Shown in pieces: positions 42,323-51,409 of a DNA stretch of 64,000 nt. Origin of the DNA: Acidobacteriaceae bacterium (lineage in GTDB: Bacteria > Acidobacteriota > Terriglobia > Terriglobales > Acidobacteriaceae). The stretch's first letter is position 1. Every line of letters begins with the position of its first letter. The stretch is from positions 1 through 64,000 of the forward strand of contig JASHRF010000005.1 of NCBI GenBank assembly GCA_030037545.1, read 5' to 3'. The position numbers and the translations under genes are program-made. The notes beneath the pieces were generated by a model. It worked only from the letters and a program-made list of their open reading frames with translations. It made no database searches and had not been told where the DNA came from.

Positions 42323-43699
42323 CTACTGGCCGCTTTGCGCGTCTACAGCCGGAACCGGCTGGGTGCGATTCGCACTTCTTCGCGTTCTACCGGAGTGTGC
42401 AGAGGACGGGCGAGCAGCGTGCTCCGGGAAATAGCTGCGGTAAACGGAGATGTGGAAGCACGCCTGATCAAACTCTTCTTCCACGTCGATCTTACCCTCC
42501 AGTTCGAGCGCCAGCAGATGGCGGCGCATCCAGGCAATCTCGTCGAGGCTCATCTGTTTTTTCGCAAGATCGACAGTAGCGCCCATCTCATGAGGGCTGA
42601 AGATGGCGCCCTCGGCCGGCGCCGCATTGCCGTTAATGCGCGTCAGTTGCTCCTGGTAGGCAACGGGGCGCACCGCCGAACTTACCTCCAGCGGCCGGTG
42701 AAACGCCGCTTCGTGCGCACGCGCCAGGTCGGCAAGAAAACGCGCTGTCCACGGCCGGCAATAGCGGTGGTGCATCGGCAGTTCCGGATTCACCGTAAGC
42801 GCTTCGGAAAGCGGCAGCGGCGTCAGCAGATGGTGCGCGATGCGCGCCGTGAGATCCGCTTCGTCTTGAATGGGTTCCAGCCCGTCGGCCTTCAGCCGCT
42901 CGTCCTGACGCTCCAGCAAGGCCAGCGAGCCGCGCAGCGGCGTAGGCATGACGCCCCGGCGGATGGAGAGCGAAGCACGCTCGGTGAAAGGGTTAGGGTC
43001 GACGTTATTGGCAGCGGGAGCTTGGGCGGGCTCAAGTTCCGCTGCTGTGGCGGGCACGGCGGCAGATTCGGCAACCGGCGCGGCAATGGATTGCTCTGCG
43101 CGGGCATCGTATTGCGTTGCGCGAGCCCGGTCTTGCTCTGCGCTGGAATTGTCTCGCACTGCGCGCGCTTCCGTTGCCGGGCGGCCTTCGCTCTCCGGCA
43201 TCTGGCCGGCCCTCGCTTCCTCCGTACCAGCGCTCTGTTCGGCATGCAAACCAGCAAGCACCCGCTCCGCCGCGGCTTCTCTTTCCATCCTCACGCGCTG
43301 GCTTGTCAACTCTTCTTGGTGGCGCGACTCTTCCATGGCGCGGCGATTGCGAAGCGCGGATGCTCGTTCTTCGGCGATGCGGGAATCTGAGGAAGCGGGA
43401 GGTAATTGAATTGCAGCGTGAAGCTGAAAAGCGTGAGACTTCCGATGCACAGTGGGCCGGTGACCAGGGTGTTGAAGCTTTGGCCGGTGCTCTACCCGAG
43501 GTCCACTGTGCGGATGGGCGGGGCCGCGCGCCCGCGCCGGCCTATACGGGACGCGCGCAGCTTTCCCATGAAGGCTTACGGGGCGAACCGGCGCGTCGGA
43601 AGCCACGGCGCGAACCGGGCCAGCGGCGAAAGCCCCCCAGCCAGCCGCCAGCGCCAGTATCCACAGGGCAGTCCTGCACATCGAGGAGGGTGCGGACAT
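42323..43699 (-). CDS. Secreted DUF5715-family protein (peptidase-like)
   Basis: A 458-residue exported protein: signal peptide (TALWILALAAGWGAFAAG), a basic Pro/His-rich stretch, a long Ala/Glu/Arg-rich coiled-coil-like region (about 95-215), then the DUF5715 domain in the C-terminal 200 residues. That domain has LEVSSAVRPVAYQEQLTRIN, NAAPAEGAIFSPHEMGATVD and GKIDVEEEFDQACFHISVY. The Ser-x-His-x-x-Gly-Ala-x-x-Asp pattern resembles D-Ala-D-Ala carboxypeptidase (M15) metal ligands, so a cell-wall role is plausible. ATG 43699 has GGAG upstream. Confidence 0.8.
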   Translation of the reverse strand: MSAPSSMCRTALWILALAAGWGAFAAGPVRAVASDAPVRPVSLHGKAARVPYRPARARGPAHPHSGPRVEHRPKLQHPGHRPTVHRKSHAFQLHAAIQLPPASSDSRIAEERASALRNRRAMEESRHQEELTSQRVRMEREAAAERVLAGLHAEQSAGTEEARAGQMPESEGRPATEARAVRDNSSAEQDRARATQYDARAEQSIAAPVAESAAVPATAAELEPAQAPAANNVDPNPFTERASLSIRRGVMPTPLRGSLALLERQDERLKADGLEPIQDEADLTARIAHHLLTPLPLSEALTVNPELPMHHRYCRPWTARFLADLARAHEAAFHRPLEVSSAVRPVAYQEQLTRINGNAAPAEGAIFSPHEMGATVDLAKKQMSLDEIAWMRRHLLALELEGKIDVEEEFDQACFHISVYRSYFPEHAARPSSAHSGRTRRSANRTQPVPAVDAQSGQ

Positions 43700-44041
43700 C
43701 CAGAGCTACTCCAGTCTACGTCGATCCGTGCGCGCTTCCGAGTATCTAACCGGATTCGGATGTGTCTGATAACAGGTCTCAGGTTTCAGGCATCGGCTTT
43801 CGGGGCCGCCAGTTTTCAGCTTTTCAGCTCTCAGTTGTCAGGTGTATAAGCTTTCAGTTGCCGGTTTTCAGTTCTAATCTTTCACTTCCTTGGATGCAGG
43901 CACACGACAGCCTTCTATCTTGGACCCGGTGCACACTGAAAAGTCGCTTTCGATTCCGGCGTGAATCTGTCTCCTTCGTCCCGTCTCTTTATCTCTTTAT
44001 CTCTATCCCTTTGTCCCATTGTCTCTTAGCCCCTCAGTCCC
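43700..44041. repeat. Gap filled by two phased repeat arrays
   Basis: 43776-43876: CAG/CGG recurs at 7- to 8-bp steps for over ten units (TCTCAGG TTTCAGG CATCGGC TTTCGGG...). 43968-44041: TCTC/TCCC recurs mainly at 8-bp steps for about ten units and runs into the last codons of aroB. No gene is visible in this 334-bp gap. Confidence 0.7.
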
Positions 44042-45149
44042 TGGCCTTCGCCCGCGCCAGCATGTACTCGACGGCCGCTTCCAGCTCCGCCCGCGTCACA
44101 TCTTCCACCACGCCGGCATCGCCGATGCCTACCGGCAGCACAAAGCGCCGCACGCCGCCGATATTTTTTTTGTCGGCGCCGGTGGCCGCCACCACCTTGG
44201 CCGCGCGCAGATTCAGCTCCGGCAATGGCCCGTAACGATGGATAAGCAGCTCCAGCCGCTCCATCTGCGTGCCGCTGATGGTTCCGCGACGCCGTGCCAG
44301 CTCCAGCGCGGCCACCATACCCCAGCCCACTGCCTCGCCGTGCAGCACGGCCGTGTATCCGGTCACCTGCTCCAGCGCGTGGCCAACGGTGTGGCCAAAG
44401 TTGAGAATCATGCGCAGGCCGCTCTCGCGCTCGTCTTTGCTCACCACCCCGGCCTTCATGCGGATCGATGTGGCAATCACTCGTTCCAAAGCTTTGGGCT
44501 CGCGCGCCAGCGCCGCGTCCGCGTGCTCTTCCATAAAGCGCACCAGCGCGCGGTCGCGAATGATGCCGGCCTTCACGCTCTCCATCAGGCCGGCACGCAG
44601 CTCGCGGTCGGGCAGCGTGCCCAGCACCCCGATATCAGCGAAGACCGCGTGCGGATGATGAAAGCTGCCCGCCAGATTCTTGCCTTCGCGCAGATTCACC
44701 CCTACCTTGCCGCCCACGCTCGAATCCACCTGGGCCAGAAACGTCGTGGGAACCTGCACATACGGGATTCCACGCATGAAGATCGACGCCACGAACCCGC
44801 CCACGTCGCCCACAATTCCGCCGCCGAAGGCAACTAGGACCGACCCGCGATCGCCGCCTCCGCGAACCATTTCGCGCAGTAACTGCTCCACGCTGCGCAG
44901 GTTTTTGTGTTTTTCACCGGCGGGCAGAAACAACACCATGGGCTCTTCGGCAAATGAGCGCAGGAAGCTGCCGCTCCACAGCGCCCAGATGGCAGGCGAG
45001 GTGAGGACGAAGATGCGGCGCCCGCGTCCTTCTGGATGCGCCAGCCGGCCTACGGCACGCTCCATGCGCGGCGCCAGCGTCTCCAGCAGTCCGCTGCCCG
45101 CAAAAACCTCGTATCTTGCCGAGGGTGTGTCGACTCGAATGGTTTGCAC
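44034..45149 (-). CDS. aroB: 3-dehydroquinate synthase
   Basis: A 371-residue NAD+- and metal-dependent enzyme for the second step of the shikimate pathway. It shows LPAGEKHKNLRSVEQLL, VAFGGGIVGDVGGFVASIFMRG, VPTTFLAQVDSSVGGKVGVN, GLMESVKAGIIRD and NFGHTVGHALEQ with the zinc-binding Glu and His residues. Length is normal. It lies 45 bp downstream of lpxC on the same strand. Its last codons run into an octamer-phased repeat, so the C-terminal few residues are repeat-encoded. Confidence 0.96.
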   Translation of the reverse strand: MQTIRVDTPSARYEVFAGSGLLETLAPRMERAVGRLAHPEGRGRRIFVLTSPAIWALWSGSFLRSFAEEPMVLFLPAGEKHKNLRSVEQLLREMVRGGGDRGSVLVAFGGGIVGDVGGFVASIFMRGIPYVQVPTTFLAQVDSSVGGKVGVNLREGKNLAGSFHHPHAVFADIGVLGTLPDRELRAGLMESVKAGIIRDRALVRFMEEHADAALAREPKALERVIATSIRMKAGVVSKDERESGLRMILNFGHTVGHALEQVTGYTAVLHGEAVGWGMVAALELARRRGTISGTQMERLELLIHRYGPLPELNLRAAKVVAATGADKKNIGGVRRFVLPVGIGDAGVVEDVTRAELEAAVEYMLARAKARD

Positions 45150-45194
45150 AGATTTAATCGTAACGGAGCGGACGAGCTGTGTACGAGGAACGGA

Positions 45195-46172
45195 TCACAG
45201 CCCCAACACGGCCGCTTCGCGCATGGAGCCGCCACGCATCGGCGGAGCCATTCGAGCCTCGTCGGCCGCGTCGCCCACGTTCACCCACGCCAGCTCCCAC
45301 GCGGAGCGGTCCTTGAGCAGCCGCGAGACCATTGCGGTGTGCATGGCGTGGCCGGCGCGTTCGGCCACCACCCGCCCTTCGATGCGGCGTCCCGCCAGCG
45401 CCAGGTCGCCGATCAGGTCCAGCACCTTGTGGCGCACGTACTCATCGGCAAAACGCAAAGACCCGTTCATCGGGCCGTGCTTGCCGAGAATGATGGCGTT
45501 TTCCGGCCCGGCGCCGCGGATCAGGCCCATATCGCGCAGCCGTTGCTCATCGGCCTTGTAGCCGAAGGTCCGCGCCGGCGCTATGGTGGTGCCGTAAGTC
45601 TCCGCCGCCAAATCCACGCACACATCCTGCTTACCGATGGGAGCGGGAAAATCGATGGCGTAGCAGATGTTGTAGCCGCTGCCCGGATAGACGCCGATAA
45701 ACTTGTCGCCCTCACGCACCTCGATGGGCTTGAGCACGCGAATCACCTCGCGCCGGCGGCGCTGGGTGCGGATGCCGCCGTTCCGGAATGCATCGACGAA
45801 AGGCAACGCGCTGCCATCCAGGATGGGCAGCTCAAGATTGTCGAGTTCCACGATCACGTTGTCCACGCCCATGCCGATAAGCGCCGAAAGCAGATGCTCG
45901 GTCGTCGAGATCAGCACGCCCTGCCGCATAAGGCTGGTGGCATAGCTAACCTTGGCCACATTGCGGCCGGTGGCGGCAATCTCGAAGTTGTCCAGGTCGG
46001 TGCGCCGGAAAACGATGCCCGAGCCGGCCGGCGCGGGAAGCAGGCGCATGATCACAGGTGCGCCGGAATGCAATCCCACTCCGCTAAACTCCAGCGGCAA
46101 GGCAATCGTCTGCTCGTATTGCGCGGATTGGCCCAATACCCCTTCTCCAGCTCTGGGGAACGAAGATTCCAC
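45195..46172 (-). CDS. lpxC: UDP-3-O-acyl-N-acetylglucosamine deacetylase
   Basis: A 325-residue zinc enzyme for the committed step of lipid A synthesis. It has FSGVGLHSGAPVIMRLLPA, the zinc site STTEHLLSALIGMGVDN, ILDGSALPFVDAF, ARTFGYKADEQRLRDMGLIRG and the second zinc/catalytic block RHKVLDLIGDLALAGRRIEGRV with AGHAMHTAM. The start is GTG at 46172 with no clear Shine-Dalgarno, so the first residues are uncertain. Its promoter region is shared with the divergent M20 peptidase gene and holds a palindrome. Presence of lpxC implies an LPS-type outer membrane. Confidence 0.95.
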   Translation of the reverse strand: MESSFPRAGEGVLGQSAQYEQTIALPLEFSGVGLHSGAPVIMRLLPAPAGSGIVFRRTDLDNFEIAATGRNVAKVSYATSLMRQGVLISTTEHLLSALIGMGVDNVIVELDNLELPILDGSALPFVDAFRNGGIRTQRRRREVIRVLKPIEVREGDKFIGVYPGSGYNICYAIDFPAPIGKQDVCVDLAAETYGTTIAPARTFGYKADEQRLRDMGLIRGAGPENAIILGKHGPMNGSLRFADEYVRHKVLDLIGDLALAGRRIEGRVVAERAGHAMHTAMVSRLLKDRSAWELAWVNVGDAADEARMAPPMRGGSMREAAVLGL

Positions 46173-46203
46173 AATAGATTAGACGAGCGGCCAGCAACTG
46201 TGA

Positions 46204-46223
46204 GTGTGGCAAATTTACCACAC
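46204..46223. promoter_or_regulatory. Palindrome in the lpxC/M20 divergent promoter region
   Basis: GTGTGGCAAATTTACCACAC is an inverted repeat of 18 of 20 bases (GTGTGG / CCACAC around AAATTT), 32 bp upstream of the lpxC start and about 127 bp upstream of the peptidase start. The length and symmetry fit a dimeric repressor operator. The regulator is unknown. Confidence 0.45.
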
Positions 46224-46349
46224 CTCGAACATCGGAATTTATCTGGCCAACCCCGGCGTGGCCGCTGGGCCACGCGGGTAAATGGCTTAGAATCAGAATG
46301 ACCGAGAACCCATTTGGCTCGGGTCCCAAGGAAGGAATCTTTTAGGTCG

Positions 46350-47522
46350 ATGCCTGACAGTCATCCCGATTTACCCATGCGCGCGCTCCTGGCCGGAGCC
46401 CGGCGCAAAGAGCGGGCGCTGGTGGAACTGGCGCGAAGGCTCGTGGTCGTCGAATCGCCCTCTGACGACAAGGCCGCCGTCGATGCCTGCGTGGCGCTGG
46501 CCGCGGCTCATGCCCGCTCCCTGGGCGGAGGCGTGAAGCTGCATCGGCAGAAGGCTTTCGGCAACATTCTCGAGGCGCGCTTCGGGCCACGCCGCGCCGC
46601 AAACCGCATCCTGATCCTGGGCCATCTCGACACCGTCTGGCCGCTGGGCACACTGAAGACCATGCCGTGGCGCGCGAGCGACGACCGGCTCCGCGGGCCG
46701 GGCGTGCTCGACATGAAAGCCGGCGTTGCCATGGCCTTCACGGCGATTGAGCTGCTCCTGGAAGCGCAGCTTCTGGGAGCCCAATCTGCTCGCGAAATCG
46801 TGCTCCTGCTCAATGGCGACGAGGAGATTGGCAGTCCCGCGTCGCGGCCCATCACGGAACGGCTGGCGCCGGAGTCTGCGGCCGTCTTCGTTCTGGAGCC
46901 GGCGCAGGGGCTGGCTTACAAGACCGCGCGCAAGGGCACCGGCAACTGGAGAATCGATGTGCGCGGCGTGGCTGCGCATGCGGGCGTGGACTTTGAAAAA
47001 GGCGCCAGCGCGCTGCGGGAGCTGGCCCGCGCCATTGAAACCGTGAGCGCTTGGACGGATTTGAAGCGCGGCCTCACCGTAAGCGTGGGCGTGGCCGGAG
47101 GCGGCACAAAGACCAACGTGATTCCCGCCCAAGCCTTTGCTGAAATCGACGCGCGCATTGCCCGCCGTGCGGATGGCCCGCGCCTCGAGCGCAAATTTTC
47201 CGCGCTCAAGGCTATCGACAAGCGCTGTGCCATCGCCGTCACCGGCGGCATCAATCGGCCGCCCATGGAGCGCAGTCGCGGCACGGTAGCTCTCTACGAG
47301 CAGGCCCGCGCGCTGGCCCGCGAGCTGGGCTTTGCGCTCCATGAGGCCGCCACCGGCGGCGCTTCCGACGGCAACTTCACGGCCGCGCTGGGCATTGCCA
47401 CGCTCGATGGCATGGGCGCGGTGGGCGAAGGTGCGCACGCACACCACGAGTCTGCGCTGGTGGAGCACCTGGCTCCTCGCACGGCGCTGTTGGCAGGACT
47501 GATGGTTCGGCCGACGCGTTAA
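46350..47522 (+). CDS. M20-family metallopeptidase (carboxypeptidase G2-like)
   Basis: About 390 residues. Zinc ligands fit M20: ILGHLDTVWPLG (His and catalytic Asp), PGVLDMKAGVAMAF (bridging Asp), LLNGDEEIGSPAS (catalytic and ligand Glu), and a late His in EGAHAHHESALVEHLAPR. A dimerisation domain lies between (TGNWRIDVRGVAAHAGVDFEKGAS). The family removes C-terminal glutamate or other residues from peptides and folates; the substrate is open. ATG 46350 is preferred to TTG 46314. Divergent from lpxC. Confidence 0.92.
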   Translation: MPDSHPDLPMRALLAGARRKERALVELARRLVVVESPSDDKAAVDACVALAAAHARSLGGGVKLHRQKAFGNILEARFGPRRAANRILILGHLDTVWPLGTLKTMPWRASDDRLRGPGVLDMKAGVAMAFTAIELLLEAQLLGAQSAREIVLLLNGDEEIGSPASRPITERLAPESAAVFVLEPAQGLAYKTARKGTGNWRIDVRGVAAHAGVDFEKGASALRELARAIETVSAWTDLKRGLTVSVGVAGGGTKTNVIPAQAFAEIDARIARRADGPRLERKFSALKAIDKRCAIAVTGGINRPPMERSRGTVALYEQARALARELGFALHEAATGGASDGNFTAALGIATLDGMGAVGEGAHAHHESALVEHLAPRTALLAGLMVRPTR

Positions 47523-47540
47523 ACATGGGAGCATTTGGTT

Positions 47541-47608
47541 TCTTTGTCCCTTTGTCCCTCTGCCTCTTTGTCCCGTCGTTCCTGGCTCCCTTGCTCGCCC
47601 ACTCCCTT
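47541..47608. repeat. Octamer-phased array upstream of the FKBP gene
   Basis: TCCC/CCTC recurs at exactly 8-bp steps over about eight units (TTTGTCCC TTTGTCCC TCTGCCTC TTTGTCCC...). The array is translatable in the frame of the FKBP gene (FVPLSLCLFVPSFLAPLL), which could mislead automated start calling. Confidence 0.75.
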
Positions 47609-47656
47609 TACCTGATAAACTCCGGTTGGAAACTCAAGCTGGAGAATTTACTACCT

Positions 47657-48433
47657 ATGAAACAAACTGCCCTCCTTCTGTTGTTGGCGGCGAGCGTTAC
47701 CGCGGCAAGTGCACAGGCCCCAGGCAAATCCGCGACCCAGGCTGCCAACCCGGCCACCGCGACCCACTCTACCGCCTCCGCCAAACCGGCAAAGATCCCG
47801 GTCGTCCATGGAATCATCAAAACCGCCTTCACCCTCAGATATGAAGACTACAAAATCGGCACCGGGCCGCTGGCCGAGCCGAACAAGCTCTACCACGTTC
47901 TCTACACCGGCTATCTTGCTTCCACCGGCCAGGTTTTCGACTCTTCCGAGGAACACCGCATCCCGGTGATGAAAAACGGCAAGCCGGTGATGGATGCGGA
48001 GGGAAACCCGGAATTGGGCCCGCCGCAGCCGCTCGTTTTTCCGCAAGGCTTTGGGCGCATGTTTCCCGGCTTCGACCAGGGCTTTGAGGGCATGCACGTG
48101 GGCGGCAAGCGCCGCATTTTCGTTCCCTGGCAATTGGCGCTCGGCACGCGCAACATTCCCGCCCACGGCGATCGTCCCGGCATCCCGCCCAGGTCGAATT
48201 TGATCTTTGACGTGGAACTGGTAGACGTGACCGATATGCCGGCCATGCCCGCGCGGCCCATGCCGCCGCATCCGGGCGCCACGCCGGGCCATCCGATGCC
48301 CGGGCAACCGGCCAAGCCCGCAACCCCGGGAGCTCCGGCCACACCGCAGGCAGCGCCCGCACCCGCCAAGCCCGCCGCTCCCACCGCCACGACGGCGCCG
48401 TCCAGCTCAACCACGCCGCCGCAATCGCACTGA
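47657..48433 (+). CDS. Secreted FKBP-type peptidyl-prolyl cis-trans isomerase
   Basis: About 258 residues with a signal peptide (KQTALLLLLAASVTAASAQA). The FKBP domain has LYHVLYTGYLASTGQVFDSS, FPQGFGRMFPGFDQGFEGM, VGGKRRIFVPWQLALGTR and IPPRSNLIFDVELVDV, the canonical active-site frame. It carries an insertion of about 25 residues (IPVMKNGKPVMDAEG) between the first strands. A C-terminal Pro/Ala/Thr-rich tail of about 65 residues follows. It likely assists periplasmic or outer-membrane protein folding. ATG 47657 is chosen; the longer open frame upstream is repeat DNA. Confidence 0.9.
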   Translation: MKQTALLLLLAASVTAASAQAPGKSATQAANPATATHSTASAKPAKIPVVHGIIKTAFTLRYEDYKIGTGPLAEPNKLYHVLYTGYLASTGQVFDSSEEHRIPVMKNGKPVMDAEGNPELGPPQPLVFPQGFGRMFPGFDQGFEGMHVGGKRRIFVPWQLALGTRNIPAHGDRPGIPPRSNLIFDVELVDVTDMPAMPARPMPPHPGATPGHPMPGQPAKPATPGAPATPQAAPAPAKPAAPTATTAPSSSTTPPQSH

Positions 48434-48524
48434 ACCTTCCCGTGCCCCGTCCTTTCCGCAGTTTGATCGCGGAAAGGGTGGGAGACCACGAGCGTCGGCC
48501 CAGTCGCGAATCGCGAGCCACGAA

Positions 48525-49100
48525 TCACGCCGCACCCGCCGGCAGCTCCGGCGTGGCCGCAATCAACTGCCGCGTATACGCCTCGCGCGGTTGCGCGCAC
48601 AGCGTTTCCGCCTCGCCCGTTTCCACCAGCCACTCGCGTTCCATCACGGCAATCCGCGTGCTCAGATAGCGCACCAGCGGCACCTCGCGGCCCGCCCCGG
48701 CGGATTTTTGTCGCCAGGCGGGGTCTCCGTCAGCCTGCGATATCATCCCATGAATCACCAGCGGTTCGGTGACAATGTCGAGCACCTTTATGCGCGGGTT
48801 GAGCGCCGCGTACGGGTTCTGAAAGACCGGCTGCATCTGCCGCCGCAGATGGCGCAGCTCGGCATGAGACGCGCGCCGCGTCCACACCCTCCACGTGCAC
48901 CGCGCCGCGGCTGGGCTCGACCAGCCCCAGATCATGCGCGCCACGGTGGTTTTTCCCGAGCCCGACTCGCCCACCAGCCCCAGTGTCTCCCCCGCCTCAA
49001 TTGAAAACGAGACGTCTTGGACGACCGGGTGCTCCTCCGTGCGCAATCCCGCGCGCCGCGGATAGCTCTTTGTAACCGAATCGACCTCGACCAGCGCCAT
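48525..49100 (-). pseudogene. Decayed OppF/DppF-type ABC ATPase
   Basis: The frame keeps the N-terminus and Walker A (GLVGESGSGKTTVARMI) and the Q-loop (QPVFQNPYAALNPR). It has no LSGGQ signature, Walker B or switch histidine; about 80 residues are missing between PLVIHGMISQ and VRYLSTRIAVMERE. In addition the stretch after VARMI reads sensibly only in another frame (GLVEPSRGAVHVEGVDAARV), showing two compensating indels. The C-terminal EAYTRQLIAATPELP is family-like. It cannot be a working peptide importer ATPase and no permease genes are nearby. Confidence 0.85.
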
Positions 49101-49120
49101 GCATCGATGGTACAGAAAGA

Positions 49121-49260
49121 CAGTTCACAGTTGTCAGTTGTGAATCGTCAGTCGTCAGCTTTCAGCTGCCAGCGGTCAGACAGGATCGCAGTGTTCGCGC
49201 ATAGGCAAAAAGGGCTGCTCCGAAGAGCAGCCCTGTTGCGAACTGTGAAATGTGAACCGC
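49121..49260. repeat. Heptad-phased array flanking the ftsH terminator
   Basis: 49121-49182: AG recurs at exactly 7-bp steps over about nine units, sliding from CAGTTCA/CAGTTGT to GTCAGCT-like units. 49239-49260 holds an inverted remnant (GCGAACTGTGAAATGTGAAC). The ftsH terminator hairpin sits between the two arms. Confidence 0.75.
49207..49234 (-). terminator. Intrinsic terminator of ftsH
   Basis: On the minus strand AGGGCTGCTC-TTCG-GAGCAGCCCT is a perfect 10-bp stem closed by a UUCG tetraloop and followed by TTTTG. It lies about 29 bp after the ftsH stop codon. Confidence 0.9.
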
Positions 49261-49262
49261 CT

Positions 49263-51179
49263 CTACGCCGGCGACGGCGAACCCTCTGGGAACGGCGGCC
49301 CGCCGCGGCTCTCGGGTTTGAGAACCTGCTGCGGCGTGCCGCCCTGATCCGTGGGCGAAGCCAGAACCGAGCGCAGCGGCGGAAGTTCCTTGCCCTCGAT
49401 CAGCATCTTCACCTCTTCGGCGTCGATGGTCTCCCGCTCCAGCAGCGCCGCCGCAATGCGGTGCATGGCGTCCTGATGCGCTTCCAGAATGTTGTGCGCC
49501 GATTGATATGCTTCGTCGATCAAGCGCCGCACTTCCAGGTCGATCTGGCGCGCCGTCTCCTCGCTGAAGTCGCGATGCTGCGCGATCTCGCGGCCCAGGA
49601 AGATCTGCTCTTCCTTTTTACCGAAGGTCAATGGCCCCAGCCGGCTCATGCCGTACTCGCAGACCATGCGCCGCGCCAGGTCGGTTGCGGTTTCAATATC
49701 GCTGCCCGCGCCGGTCGACATCTGGTGGAGGAAAATCTCCTCCGCTACGCGCCCGCCGTAGGCCGTGGCCAGCCGCGTTTCGAGATACTCGCGCGTGTAG
49801 TTGTGCCGGTCGTCGGGCAGATACACCGTGACGCCCAGCGCCATGCCGCGCGGGATGATGGTGACCTTGTGAATGGGATCGGAGTGCTCGCGCAGGAACG
49901 AAACCAGCGCGTGGCCGGCCTCGTGATACGCGGTAACGCGCTTCTCCTCGTCGGTCAGCAGCATCGACTTGCGCTCCGCGCCCATCAGCACCTTGTCCTT
50001 GGCCAGCTCGAAGTCGTACATCGTGACCTGCTTGCGGTTCATGCGCGCGGCGTTCAGCGCAGCTTCATTCACCATGTTGGCCAAATCGGCGCCGCTGAAG
50101 CCCGGAGTTCCGCGTGCCAGCACGTTCAGGTTCACGTCGTCGCTGACGGGCACCTTCTTCACGTGCACGCGAAGGACTTCCTCGCGGCCGCGAACGTCAG
50201 GCAGGCCGACGACCACGCGCCGGTCGAAGCGCCCCGGCCGCAGCAGAGCCGGATCCAGCACGTCGGGCCGGTTGGTGGCGGCCACCAGGATCACGCCATC
50301 ATTCGATTCGAAGCCGTCCATTTCGACGAGCAATTGGTTCAGCGTCTGCTCGCGCTCGTCGTGCCCGCCGCCCAGCCCGGCGCCGCGATGCCGTCCCACG
50401 GCGTCGATTTCGTCGATAAAGATGATGCAGGGAGCGTTCTTCTTGCCCTGCTCGAACAGGTCGCGCACGCGGCTCGCGCCCACGCCTACGAACATCTCCA
50501 CAAAATCCGAGCCGGAGATAGAGAAGAACGGTACGTTGGCTTCGCCGGCCACAGCACGGGCGAGCAGGGTTTTGCCGGTTCCCGGAGGGCCGACCAGGAG
50601 CACGCCCTTGGGAATGCGCCCGCCCAACTTTTGAAACTTCTGCGGTTCGCGCAGGTACTCGATGATCTCCTTGAGCTCTTCTTTGGCCTCATCCACGCCG
50701 GCCACATCCTTGAACGTGACCTTTTTCTGCTGCATCGACAGTAATCGCGCCCGGCTCTTGCCGAACGACAGCGCCTTGTTGCCGCCAGATTGCATCTGCC
50801 GCAGCATAAAGAACCAGATGGCGCCCAGTAGCACGAACGGCCCGATGTTGACCAGCAGCATGGGCCAAATGTTGCTCTGCGGCTCCTTGATGGAGAAGTC
50901 GACCTTGGCGGCCAGCATCGCCTTTTCAAGGTCCTCATAGTTGCTGCCAATGTTGGTGTGGAATTCTTCTTTGGGCGAGGATTTCAGGTGCCCCTTCAGG
51001 TCGTCGCCCTGAATGACGGCATCCTGCACCTGGCCGGCCTCCACCTTGCTGAAGAGGTCGGAGTAGCTGTAGGTCTGCTCTTTCCCCATGTTGGCGCCTC
51101 TCTCCACCACGCCCCACAACAGCATGAGGCAGATGAGGATAAACACCCAGAACATGATTGTCTTAACGCTTGAGTTCAC
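49263..51179 (-). CDS. ftsH: ATP-dependent zinc metalloprotease FtsH
   Basis: A 638-residue membrane AAA+ protease. Two N-terminal spans ([34 protein letters not shown]) flank a periplasmic loop. The AAA module has [30 protein letters not shown], the [14 protein letters not shown], and the pore motif [13 protein letters not shown]. The protease domain has the zinc motif HEAGH. Substrates include misfolded membrane proteins and, in E. coli, LpxC, whose gene lies 3 kb away. Ends at a strong terminator; a weak promoter (TTGACG/TAAAGA near 51243-51269) may drive it. Confidence 0.98.
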   Translation of the reverse strand: MNSSVKTIMFWVFILICLMLLWGVVERGANMGKEQTYSYSDLFSKVEAGQVQDAVIQGDDLKGHLKSSPKEEFHTNIGSNYEDLEKAMLAAKVDFSIKEPQSNIWPMLLVNIGPFVLLGAIWFFMLRQMQSGGNKALSFGKSRARLLSMQQKKVTFKDVAGVDEAKEELKEIIEYLREPQKFQKLGGRIPKGVLLVGPPGTGKTLLARAVAGEANVPFFSISGSDFVEMFVGVGASRVRDLFEQGKKNAPCIIFIDEIDAVGRHRGAGLGGGHDEREQTLNQLLVEMDGFESNDGVILVAATNRPDVLDPALLRPGRFDRRVVVGLPDVRGREEVLRVHVKKVPVSDDVNLNVLARGTPGFSGADLANMVNEAALNAARMNRKQVTMYDFELAKDKVLMGAERKSMLLTDEEKRVTAYHEAGHALVSFLREHSDPIHKVTIIPRGMALGVTVYLPDDRHNYTREYLETRLATAYGGRVAEEIFLHQMSTGAGSDIETATDLARRMVCEYGMSRLGPLTFGKKEEQIFLGREIAQHRDFSEETARQIDLEVRRLIDEAYQSAHNILEAHQDAMHRIAAALLERETIDAEEVKMLIEGKELPPLRSVLASPTDQGGTPQQVLKPESRGGPPFPEGSPSPA

Positions 51180-51409
51180 CAGGACTCCTCTTTCCCCGGC
51201 GAGGGAGAAAACTCATGGCCTCCACCACCGCAGCTACATCTTTCTTTAGACGCCAACCGCTTCCGTCAAGTTCCAGAAACCCATTTGACGCCCCTAAAGC
51301 CACACTTCCAGCTCACCGCTGAGGGATGAGCAGTAGTTCAAATTGTACTCCCAAGCCCGGTCCAAACGCGCCCAATCCTGCGCCCGGCAAAAGCGCCGCA
51401 TTCACGCCA

